From Oreocharis arfaki (Eukaryota; Chordata; Aves; Passeriformes; Paramythiidae): 64,000 nt of DNA. The DNA is taken from NCBI GenBank assembly GCA_013398015.1, contig VZRR01014159.1, positions 615,129 through 679,128 on the forward strand, read 5' to 3'. The notes beneath the pieces are model-generated. The model had not been told where the DNA came from and ran no database searches. It worked only from the letters and a program-made list of their open reading frames with translations. The translations under genes were made by a program, and so were the position numbers. How positions within the stretch are numbered: the stretch's first letter is position 1; every line of letters begins with the position of its first letter. Below are positions 12,151 to 22,861 of this stretch, one piece after another.

Positions 12151-15100
12151 GCTTGAAGGCAAGAGCCACGTGTGGCACACCAGAGGAGAGGGGGAAAGGC
12201 ACGGAGAGCACAAAGCCACCCCCAGCAGAACCTTAGCCAGAACCAGCCCCTGGAAATCCTTTCCCTTTATTACAAGAGCATTAAAAGAAAATGAAAACCA
12301 ACAAGAAGCAGGGATGGTTTTTATCAAGCCTCCACAAAAGTCGAACTGCTCCTGGGAGCCTCTTTTTTTTCCCCCCACCACGTTCTGAGGAATTCAGCAG
12401 CGACAGAGAAGATGGTTTCTCTCCTGCTTACACCACCCATAATTCCATCGTCGGATTTGATGTTTCAAAAGGAAGCTTCAATCCCCGTGAATAAAAGCAA
12501 GTGTTTGAAAGAGATTATTCACCTGCCGTGCCACCCAGACAGGAGGGAGCTGCCGGCTCACAGCGGGTCTGTGATAGGACAGACTCTCCCCCTCCAAGTC
12601 TAGATCCAAGCAGAGACATCAGCAACAAATTTCCCTCAAGTGCTGATAGGAGAGAAGTTATCTCCAGTTCTTCCTTCTCTTTGTGCCCTCCTCACATCTG
12701 GAGCTTTAACCACAGCCTGGGCCGTCCCTTTCTCCCAGGGCTGATACGGTTTTGCTTTTTCTGAAGGAGCAAAAATATTTGACTTAAGAGGGAGCTCTCT
12801 TTATTTGTTCCAAAGGCAAGGAAGGCTCCATCTCACGGTTATTGGACTCTCCTCCCACTTAAATCCAAGGCTGTTTCGTTGCCTGCTCAGAGCTTCCCTC
12901 ACGTTCTCCCTGCTGCTTGGCTTTCCCCCAGTTACCTGTGCTACAGACCTTGGGAAGAGACAGCTGGTGGTAACCCTGGAGATAACTCCAGGTTTCCCAT
13001 CTACTGGGAGGAGAGAAAATAGCTTCAAATAAAAATGTAAATTTAAAGTAGAAGGAGGACGAGAGGTGATAACAACAGCCAGGTCTTGCTGCCAAATAGC
13101 TCAGTGTAGTGTTTACCCTTCATCTAAAGCCACGGAATAGTCAAGGGCTTTTTTATCTTGAAAAGAGCCAGCAATGAATCCAGTCCGGCCCCTCTATTTC
13201 GCAGGTGCTCCCCAAAACACGAATGATGGAAACAATTCATTAAAAGCACGCTCTTGCCTTTCCAGTTTCCCTCCAAACAGCCCTAAAGTCACTCTTTCCC
13301 CACTGCTTTCCTCCTCTCTGGGCCAGCAGCTCTCTTTTATGTTCCCGGGGCTCATAAAAGCATCACCCATCCTAAAGCACGGAGAAAACAAAGGAAGAGG
13401 GCAGTTCCATCTTCCCAGGAGACAGCAGCCACCTCCATGCTCCAAAAGATGCTGAGAGACCTCAGCTGCCTCTCATGAAAAATTGAGGCAAATCCCAAAG
13501 ACTTTTTTTTTTAAATTCCCTCAGAACTATTCCTTTCAAGCACCCACGCTGCTGGAAGCTGGGGAAATGAAGCTGGGCCGTCTTCACACTCTTCCTCAGG
13601 GTCCTGCTCACTTTTTGGGTACTCAGTGGGTTGGGCTGGTCCTAAAACTGACCTCGACAGGCAGCACTTAGAGCACCTCTGTGAAGATGAAAGACGACTC
13701 TACTTCTTATTTAACCTCTCTCAGTCCAGATGAAAAAAGATCACCGGGAATAGCACAAATTTCAGTGTGGACAATAAAAACTGTGTTTTACCAGAAGTTC
13801 ATCTAATTTTGCTTTAGAGAAGCATTAGGGAAAAGAGAAAACGGAAGAAGCAGAAAGCAGTGGGAGAAGGTGACAGAGGGGGAAAAAAATTAGAGGAAAG
13901 AGAAAAAATTTACACTAAAAAAAAAATATAATTAGCAGAAATCTGCCCTGACACAAATTAATCCTGATCTTTCAGGCATCATCCCAGGGAGGGAAGAAGG
14001 GTCAGGGAACCCAATTTCCTGCCCTTCTTCGATGGAGCTTCCCAGTGCCAAAGCAGCAGCGTATTTTCATCATCCCAGCCTGTATTTAATGTCACAATAC
14101 ACATATTTGCACAGTGGAGGAAAGAAAAATACAGATGGCCTGGGCCAATCCTACGAGGAATTTGTTGTTCTGCTACCCAGCGGTCCTTCAAGGGAGAAAG
14201 CAATGGATCCTTCTGGATCTGAAGTCAACAGGAGCAGATGTGTCATGGTACAGCATTCCAGCATTCCAGACCTGGCATTTTTTTCCCGTGGACGTAATCT
14301 GGTGTTTTTCACACACAATTTGTGGGGCAAATGGGCTGCACAGCAGGAATTCTGTCCTATTGCACTGCTGCTTCCAGCCTGGCTCTCGCTGTGACTGTGA
14401 GCACCTTCCCATGCAGAGGGAGATCTTTGTATCCTCCCTTGAGGATTGGCGTTATATTGCAGCAATTTTTGAGCAATTCCCATCTCTGCCTGGAGAGGTG
14501 AGACTCCAGAAGAAGCAGAAGCCAGATCACCAGTAACCCTCAGAACCGACTTGTTCCTTGTCCACAGAAAAATTCCCAAAAAGAGCAAAAACCTCAGGTA
14601 ATCCCTGAGGTCACCTGGCTCAGAAGTTTTATTCAGATCCCCAGACAAATCATCCTATATCACCAATTTTCCTATGGCAGCCTCGTTGCTTTGCTCTGAC
14701 TGGGAGGAGGATCTAAGTTTTGCTTCTCCTTGGTATTACCAAAAAAAAATAATAATTTGCAAACAATTAAAACTTGCCTTTTTTTTTTCATCCTGAGGTG
14801 ACTCATTCCCTGCAGGAGTCCCTTGTTCTTACAGAGCAAAAAGACAATGAATCATTGATCTCTGTCCAATTTCCATGGAAATTCCTCCCTCCACCCCCAA
14901 AAAGAACCCACCAAAAACCAACAAAAACAAAAACCAAACAGTGTTAAAAGACGGATTTCTCAGCAGGAAAAGAAAACTGAGGAATAATGTCTGCTGGGAG
15001 ACCTGTCTCAGTTTCCAGGTGATCTTTAATCCATTCAAACTTTATCTCTTGCTTCCACGTTTGCTGTTTTTACCAAACCCTTGACCACTCCCTAACAACT

Positions 15101-16316
15101 CCTTCTTCACCAAAACCTCCTTTTCCCTGGCAAAAACCGAGACCTTTCTCTTCCCTGCTCGCCCAGGACTTGACTTTAGGGATGTGTCAGATCCACCTGA
15201 GCTTGACCAAACCACTTTCAAATTTCAGCAGCAAGGCCTGGCTCCAGACCCCCCTCTCCTCACAGCCTCTCTCCCTCTCGGCTCTGCACATCCATTATGC
15301 ACATTCTCGTTAGGAGCATTTTGCAAGGGATCTGTTGATTCATTGTATTAGAATTGCAAACAAATGGCATCGTTTTCCCTGCACGCTCCTCCCGGAGAAT
15401 TCAGCGCTGATTTCCCGGCATTGTCGGGCTACTTGACTGACACTTCTGCTTGATTTGAACCCTTTGAGGTTTCTCACTGCAGCCACTTCTGCTCATCAGT
15501 TCTTCTGCAAGAGCTCAAGAGCTTGCAGGAGCTCTGGCACCTGGGTTCGTTGACACAGGCTGCACATTTCCCCCCGTTCTGTACATGATTTATAACATTT
15601 CGCCTTGGACTCAGAGTGTGACAGTGAAAAGTGGGGATAGAGGGGGCAAATTCATGTCTATATTTCATGTAATTGCACTGATTTCAATATTTGCCATGTG
15701 TCAGAGGTGCGTTTTTACCCCACCCAGGCCTCCAGTGCTCCAGGCTGGCACTGCAATATTTAATCCATCCAGAACTGGGATTTTTTTCTTTTTCCTATGT
15801 GGTTTTTTTTTTCCTTTTTAACAGACAAATGTGAATTTACCACCGCTGCTGTTGGATCAGAAACCACAGCAAAACATCTTTAAATGCTGTCACATTCTTT
15901 GCTGGCATGGAGACCCATATCATTGGTTCTCACACAGCTTCACAAATACGCCTGGATCCTGATGTGTCAGACTTGCAGAGAGGGGTTTAGGATCTTGCAG
16001 AGGAAAATAGAAGGACAGCAGCAGGAAATTATTTGATCCCAGTTTTGCAAAGCCGGGTCTTTCTGGAAGATCAATGCCAACAGAGCATCCCATGTAAAGG
16101 TGGCACTTGAAAAAGTCTTTCTTCTCATCAGAGAAGAAAACAGGATATAAAAAGTCCTTTCGGGATCTGTGCAGCTCCCAGGGAAATCAGCAGGAATTTT
16201 TGCGCTGCTGTCACTGGGAGCTGCGTGCTGGTAGAAGGATCTTAGGATATCTCAGCATATTCTGCCTTAAAACAATGAGATTTGGGCACCTTCAGCAATT
16301 GTCTTCACACCCCCAT

Positions 16317-16651
16317 GAATCACAGAACGGTTTGAGTTGAAAGGAACTTCAAAGATCATTCTATCCCACCCCTGCCATGGGCAGGGACACCTTCCACTAT
16401 CCCAGGGTGCTCCAAGCCACATCCAACCTGGCCTTGGGCACTTCCAGGGATCCAGGGGCAGCCACAGCTTCTCTGGGCACCCTGTGCCAGGGCCTCCCCA
16501 CCCTCACAGGGAAGAATTTCCTCCTGACAACTGATCCCAACCTCTCCTCTCAGTTTAAAACTGTTCCCCCTTGCCCTCTCACCCTCTGCCTGTGGATAAA
16601 GTCACTTTCTCCCTTTTTTTCTAAGCCCTCTAAGAGCTGCAAGGCCACAAT
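16317..16651 (-). mobile_element. CR1 LINE 3' end fragment
   Basis: Starts with reversed tail 'gaatcacagaacggtttgag' and continues through 'ccatgggcagggacaccttc', 'catccaacctggccttgggc' and 'ttaaaactgttcccccttgc'. About 335 bp remain of a passerine-type CR1, 5'-truncated, minus strand. Confidence 0.95.
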
Positions 16652-17882
16652 GAATGCAGACCACAATGTCAGAGATCAACTCTCCCTGCAAATGACCAAT
16701 TAGGGATGCCAAGATCCAACCCAGCTACTAATTTAGGACTTTGAAACAAAGGACCAGAGCATCAAAGCCACTTTCATTCGCTACCAGGGCAGAATCCCCA
16801 GCTCATGAGGAAAAGGGCCTTTGGAAGCCCAGGGTTCAGGATGTTAAACAGGAAGCACAGGGAAAGATCTTTTACTGCAGGAAACAATCAATTCAAGTGA
16901 AATTATTTGAGACCTTTAAAACCAAATCGTGCAGAGCCCTGGAGAACACACTGGGTGGATGTTAACTACGAGCAGATAATTGACAAACCCTTCCAAACTT
17001 TGCTGACTGGATAACTTGAGCCCTCATTCAGCTGGATTCAAAGCGATCCCGTGCAGAGACCTGAGGGCATCTCAGCGCAGGAGTGAGCTCCTCTCTGCTC
17101 CTCTACCTCCCACACAGCTCGTGGAAAGCCTGGCCCAGTGCCATTAATAATGATATCTCCTGGGTGTGTTTCCCTTCCGACTGGCTGACTGATTTTATTA
17201 CCGTGGCAGAGAATTGCAAAATATGAAGTGCTCAGCGTAGCAAAATGACATTTGTGTAAGTTATATTGTAAATAGTTCCTGACACGCTGACGTTGTTGGT
17301 AATGTAAGGACGGTAAGAGGCTATTAATTACATTAGTGCTTAATCAGCACTGAGCACTGCTGCTCTCCTCTCCAGTCCAGCTGCTTGGTGTCCTCCGGAG
17401 AGGAGGCTGGGGATGCAGGAGAGTGCTGCTGATGCCAAATGATGGTGCACGGCAGGGCAAAGCTCCGCTCAACATCTGTGCACATCTGGAGCCAAGATGG
17501 AAGAGCTGCCTTGATGAGCCTTAAAAGGATGGGGTGTCTGGAAGATTTTGGTGGCGTCCCAGCCCTGAACTGAATCTATGAAGAGAAAGGGCCTTCAGCC
17601 TTTTCCTGGTTCATCAGATGAGCATCAAAAATGATCTTTCTTGCATTGTTTTGTTCCTGCCTTCTCTTCCTTGTTTCTTCACATCCTTAGAAAGCCCTGC
17701 TGCAAATCTGAGAAACAGTTTCAGTGCTGGGAATAACTCAGGCTTTTTCCCTGTGCCCTCAAAAATAATGTACATCCAGGACAGAACAGACCATTTCACC
17801 CTTTCATGGATACAATTCTCGTATTTATGAGAATGTCTAAACTCCTGGGATTTATGAACTTCGATATCTCCATTGCTTACTT
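16652..17882. other. PLXNA4: Unique intronic sequence with an AT-rich block at 17190-17360
   Basis: No exon or repeat was recognised. The part at 17190-17360 contains attaattacatt and ttaatcagcactgagcac, typical homeodomain-like AT cores, and is free of repeat signature. Confidence 0.5.
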
Positions 17883-18139
17883 GAGGAAATGGCCTCAAGT
17901 TGCACCAGGGAAGGTTGAGGTTGGATACTAGGAAAAGATTTTTCATGGAAAGGGTCGTCAAGCCCGGGAACAAACTGGCCAGGGCAGGGGTGAAGTCCCC
18001 ATCCCTGGGGGGATTTAAAAGCCATGTAGATGTGGCACTTGGGGACACTGGGTAGTTGGTGGCCTTGGCAGTGCTGAGGGAATGATTGGACTTGATGATC
18101 TTAGAAGTCTTTTTACAACCTAAATGATCCCATGATCCT
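17883..18139 (+). mobile_element. CR1 LINE 3' end fragment
   Basis: Shows 'tcaagttgcaccagggaagg', 'ttggatactaggaaaagatt', 'gtccccatccctgggg', 'cttgatgatcttagaagtct' and tail 'aaatgatcccatgatcc'. The tail resembles that of the copy at 27368-27582, marking a subfamily different from the 'ccaacccaaacc' type. Plus strand. Confidence 0.92.
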
Positions 18140-19011
18140 GTTTTGTAAAATCTATTCTTTTACACACTCTGCCAGAGTTCACTGCAGGTCAGACCCAGAA
18201 TCTTTGAGACTCCAAGAAGCCAGAGCGTGAGGGCAGAAAAGGACCTGTAAAGTCATCAAGTCTGACCCTCTTTTAGTGCACGAAGAGGCTCCCTTGGGGA
18301 GACCAGGGCAAAAGGACACGGAGAGACAGCTCTTGTACTGGGAAAACTATTAGCCCAATGAGTTGAAAAAGTGACAGACTGATAAGAAGTAGCCTGAGTA
18401 TGAGGGATAACTTCCTGACAGCAGGAACCACCAGACTGCAGGGGAGAGGCCCAGGGGAAATGTCAGGAGGAGCAGCGTTCGAGCCACTTAGAACAAAACA
18501 GATTTGGAAAGAAACCTGCAGTGACCAGGAGACTAAACTAAGCCCACTATCTTGGCAATAAGTCTTTTCCATAGCTAATAATTCACGAGGAGATATCTGG
18601 AGACACAAACAACGTCCAGAGAGGAATGCAGTTGACTTATTCGACTTCACTGAGCGAGCGAACAACTCCTACAGTTCATGTGTCCCCTGGGAGCTGGTGC
18701 AGCTGAACTTGGCTGAGCAGAAAGGTTTGCAAAGAGGCCAAAATGCAAATCCCTCCCCAGCATTGGCCGGCAGCAGCAATGCAAGACTCTCCACGACACG
18801 TGTTCTTACAGGCAGCAATGGCACAGCACTTCAAGGCTGCACAATTTCCAGTCTCCAGGTGATCCCAGGCAAGGCTTTGAGTACCATCCAGGGGAGATGT
18901 GAAATTAAGGACAGGGCTTTTATCAGCAGAAAGCCCTGCAGGAAAGCCTCTGCCTGATCCCTTCCCACAGCTTCCACCTTGGATATTGAGTGACAACACA
19001 ACCAAGTAAGA
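18140..19011. other. PLXNA4: Intronic sequence, no recognised gene
   Basis: A short piece near 18220-18275 ('aagtcatcaagtctgaccct') looks like a decayed CR1 tip. The rest, including 18285-18690, matches nothing I recognise. Confidence 0.4.
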
Positions 19012-19318
19012 GTCACAGAATGGTTTGGGTTGGAAGGGACCTTAAAGATCATCCAGTTCCACCTCCTGCCATAGGCAGGGACACCTTCCACCATCCCAGG
19101 GTGCTCCAACCTGGCCTCGAACACTTCCAGGGATGGGACATCCACAACTTCTCGGAGAAACCTGTTCCAGGGCCTCACCACCCTCTGAATAAGGAAATTC
19201 TTCCTAAGATCTAATCCAAACTTGCCCTCAGCCAGTATGAAATCATTCCCCTCTGTCCTACCACCATCTGCCCATGGAAAAAAAATCACTCTCCCCTTTA
19301 AGTACTGAGAGGCCACTG
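19012..19318 (-). mobile_element. CR1 LINE 3' end fragment
   Basis: Begins 'gtcacagaatggtttgggtt', 'ggaagggaccttaaagatca' and runs through the 'gcagggacaccttccaccat' and 'cacttccagggatgggacat' blocks to 'aagtactgagaggcc'. One of the clearest copies in the window. Minus strand. Confidence 0.95.
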
Positions 19319-19583
19319 AAGAAGCCATTCATGATCACAACGATCCCCTGGGAGTTCACCCACCAAGGACAGTGTGGTCACCAACAGCTTCATGAAGGTC
19401 ATGCTGATTCCAAAGGTAAATCCGAAAATGGTTGGGGATTATCCACTTCCAGGGTTGAAATCCTCCTGGCTGGGATAGGAGATGCTGGGACATCAGACCC
19501 AGAAAGATTGAGTGCATCCAGCCCTGGAGGTCTGAGTGAGGGCTACTTGAGAACGTGCCACAGCCACTGAATCAAAACTCTCC

Positions 19584-19722
19584 TTCATTCCCTGGCTCTG
19601 CCTCTGACTCACTGTCTGACCTTGAGAAAGTCATTTAATCTCTCTGTGCCTCAGGATCTGCATAAAAATAACTATTATGGCTGATATTTTATGGGAAAAG
19701 ACTACTACCATGTAAAGCATCA
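19584..19722 (+). mobile_element. MIR-type core SINE
   Basis: The order ctggctctgcctctgactca, ctgtctgaccttgagaaagt, catttaatctctctgtgcct, cag, then aaaaataactattatgg and catgtaaagc follows the MIR consensus from its core to its 3' part. MIR elements are ancient in amniotes and only survive as worn copies in birds, so a readable one is uncommon. Confidence 0.75.
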
Positions 19723-21534
19723 TTCCAAAACGCCCTTTTCAAATCCTTCATCAGAAAAAAAAAATCTACAGGGGGCCAGAATTCTAGAATCTTATTAAGC
19801 CTTTCCCAGCGCCTCAGTGCGTTTGACTAACTCTCAATACACACCATGCTACATTTAAATCAGAATTTGAGACTACGAATTGTTCATAAAACCTTCCATC
19901 TTACACCAGTGGCAGCTTTAAGTTCTGATGATGAATTGTATCTAATTAGTTATTTTGTCATTTGCAAAGATAGCTGGGTAATAAATCACTATTTCTAGCT
20001 AGAAAACTTTGACTTAGCATCTCCCCTCCTTCTTAATCAACTTTTGGGCCATTCATTAGGTTTTCATCCAGAAATCCTTTTTCAAACCATTGTCAAGCCA
20101 CCAACATTTTTCAGGTTAAAATGAAGCTGGAGACGGGGGAGCTGTTTTCTTATTTTAGGAAAAAAAAAAAATCCCTCATAGCTGTCAGCCAAAACACCAT
20201 GATACATTCAGCTTGAAGCTTATCTTCTGTAAAATAAACATTACTACAATTTTTCACCTCGTTCTGAGCCCTCCAGCCAGAGAGCCAAGGCAGGGGTTTG
20301 TTGACAGCAGTGTTGGGCCAGAACAGCTTTTCTCCCTCTGTTTCAGGTTATAAGTCTGGGGAAGATGGCCACAAAAAGAGGGAGTTTCTGAACCTTCTTC
20401 ACACCAGCATCATTCCTCAGCTGGAATGGGTCCTTCCAAGAGGAACGGTCTCCATCATCCCAATACAGAGTGCAGAAAAAAATTAATGAAGACATTGATC
20501 CCTTCAGAGGGCTCAGTTCTTCCCTCCCACATCATTTCTCCCCCTCTCATGGCACAAATTAGGAAGCAGATCTTTTATCTGCCATTCACCCCAAGAGAAG
20601 AGACAAAAGTCTTCTGAGTGGAGCCACCACAGCTCAATCAGTGTCACAATTACTGCTGTCACTCACAGATTACATGATTCCTCCAGATTAAAGACCTCCT
20701 TGGAGCTGAGACTCTAAAACACCTCGGCATCAGCTGCTTCTCACACAGCAAGAACAAAGGAAAGAGAGGGCTCTGTTCATTCAGCAGCTTTAGAAGCTGC
20801 AGTGGTGGTTGTTGCTGTTGTTTAATGGACAAAAGAACTGGTACAGGGCCAAAAAAAAAAGGTGGTTTGGGTTGTTTTGGGTTTTTTTTGCCTTGAGTTG
20901 TACCTCCAGTTATTTCAAATCCAAATACTGATGTAACAGCTTTCTGGATTTTCTTCATGGAGTTGGATTTTCACACAGCTTGGATTTTCTTCACAGAGTT
21001 TCCAGCTGGCAGGATCTTCCTTCCTGCAGCACTGGAGGGTTTCTGGAACGCTACCCTCACCTCCAAACAAGGACCTGTGAGGGACAGCCAACACCCAGGC
21101 TTGGGGGAAGGACCCTCCCTGTGCCCTACGCTGCAGGGAAGGCCAGGATGACCAGCCTGGTTAGAAACTCAATTTCAGGAGCAGGCTCAAGGGAAGTCTG
21201 GATGCACTGACCCTTACAGTGAGCTCCATCACCCCATGGCAGGGGGATGTTCCATCTTCAACCCAACATCTGCCTAACAGGGCCACAGGGAGTGTCAGAG
21301 AGAGCAAGAAGGAATCCAGCAGCAGTGTCCAGAGAGCGCAGCGCATGCTGATGAATCCTGAAGTCTTGGTAGGGAGGGAAAGTCATGGCCAGGGTCACCC
21401 TCAGCGATTATAGGAGGTCCCAGGGCACCCAGCAGGGAGGGAAATTCCACATGGAGGGCAGGAGCTTTGATGGACCATTGTGCTCTCTGTGCTCAGCTGT
21501 GTCCCTGTGCTGGTCCTGAGCTTTACCATGATAA
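19723..21534. other. PLXNA4: Unique intronic sequence, AT-rich at 19830-20060
   Basis: No exon seen. The 19830-20060 part is AT-rich and repeat-free, with tctaattagttatt and related homeodomain-like cores. Around 20943-21000 a short local duplication of 'ttggattttcttcac' type sequence is visible. Confidence 0.5.
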
Positions 21535-21593
21535 AATCACAGAATCATTTAGGTTGGAAAAGCCATTTAATATCACCAAGTCCAACCATTAAG
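21535..21593 (-). mobile_element. CR1 LINE 3' tip (short)
   Basis: Only the terminal 59 bp: 'aatcacagaatcatttaggt', 'tggaaaagccatttaatatc', 'accaagtccaacc'. It is cut off where a second CR1 tip begins 7 bp further on. Minus strand. Confidence 0.85.
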
Positions 21594-21599
21594 GTCAGT

Positions 21600-21875
21600 C
21601 TGGTTTGGGTTGGAAGAGACCTTAAAGATCACCTGTTCCCACCCCCTGCCATGGGCAGGGACACCTTCCACCATCCCAGGTTGCTCAGGGCCCAATCCGA
21701 CCTGTCCTTGGACACTTTCTGGGATGGGGCACCCACAGCTTATCCAGGAAATCCATGCCAGGACCTCACCACCCTTTTAATAATGATTTTTTTTCCTGAT
21801 ATGTAATCTAAACCTTCTCTCTCCCAGTCTAAAGTCATTCTCCCTCGTTCCATCACTCCACGACAGCAGAGGAGT
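21600..21875 (-). mobile_element. CR1 LINE 3' end fragment adjacent to another CR1 tip
   Basis: Starts 'ctggtttgggttggaagaga' without its terminal ATTCTGTG units and continues with 'gggcagggacaccttccacc' and 'tctaaagtcattctccctcg'. It belongs to a different subfamily from the tip at 21535-21593, in the same orientation. Confidence 0.92.
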
Positions 21876-22520
21876 CGTGCCAGAGGCAATGAGATTTGGG
21901 TTGGCCTACCTTGTGTTTCCAAGTTCAAAAATGAGCCCTGGATTCATTCATACGCACTTAAATCCTGGCATCTTTCACATGCCTGAAGGTTTTACCATCT
22001 TCTGAGATTTCCACTTGAGTTACAGCAGCGGTGGGAAAAGACTGAATGAGTCACAGCCTGGAACTCTGCCCTCCTGCCATCCCCTCGAATCACAGATAAC
22101 CTGAGGAGAGGTTGTGCCTCACAGAGCGCGAGGCGGCCACGATTTGAAACGCGCCCGATGCCCAATCCCAACCACTCGACATTCACAGCCATGGGAGGAA
22201 TAGTCAGGCACGGCTCAGGCACAAATCCAGCCCTGCTTTCTGCTCTCTTGGCCTCAGAGTTCATGCCAAGCTTTCAGGAGAACAGGACGTTGCGCGCGAG
22301 GGAGCTGCCAAGGGGTGCGCGACATGAAGGGCAGGGTCCTGGGGTGGTAAAAGAACACGAGGAGTTTTGGATGGTCCTGAGTCCCACTGAAACATCCCAC
22401 AGGCTATGTCACACGCCTTCCACGGACACTATTGCTCACCCTCCACAGCCCTTGGGGCATCAGTCGCTGAAAAAAAACCGCTGATACCAAGCTGGAAGCT
22501 GCAAGGAACATTGAGATTTG

Positions 22521-22676
22521 TCATAGAATCACAGAATGGTTTGGGTTGGGAGAGACCTTCAAGATCATCCAGTTCCATCCCCTGCCACGGGCAGGGACCA
22601 CTTCCACTATCCCAGCTTGCTCAGAGTCCCATCCAACCTGGCCTTGGACACTTCCAGGGATGAGGCAGCCACAAGT
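22521..22676 (-). mobile_element. CR1 LINE 3' end fragment
   Basis: Has the tail 'tcatagaatcacagaatggt' with both terminal ATTCTRTG-like units intact, then 'gggcagggaccacttccact' and 'ccatccaacctggccttgga'. About 155 bp, minus strand. Confidence 0.95.
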
Positions 22677-22789
22677 TCAAGGCTTAGACCTTGAAACTTT
22701 ACATTTCAATGCATAAACCAGTCCTATGGGTCCACCCCTATTTAGGCAGGTGAAGGGGAAATATTCCCATAGATTGGAATATCTTATTC

Positions 22790-22861
22790 AATCCTAAAAT
22801 CATTACAGTTGGAAAACATCTCAAAGATCATCCAGCCCAACCATCAGCAACACCACCATGC
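22790..22861 (-). mobile_element. CR1 LINE 3' tip (short)
   Basis: Reads 'aatcctaaaatcattacagt', 'tggaaaacatctcaaagatc', 'atccagcccaaccatcagc'. This resembles the tail of a third CR1 subfamily. Only about 70 bp, minus strand. Confidence 0.75.

Larger units (their letters stand above)
9771..16316. other. PLXNA4: Unique intronic sequence with one MIR-like trace and A-rich runs
   Basis: No exon was seen. The stretch holds the MIR-like core at 10434-10520, poly-A runs at 12103-12150 and an AT-rich, repeat-free part around 15280-15480 that looks like non-coding sequence under possible constraint. Short A-rich runs also occur near 10026, 13500 and 14740. Confidence 0.5.

Noticed and set aside
18285..18690. 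Possible LTR or retroviral fragment
   Set aside because: I could not identify termini, a polyadenylation signal or any family resemblance.
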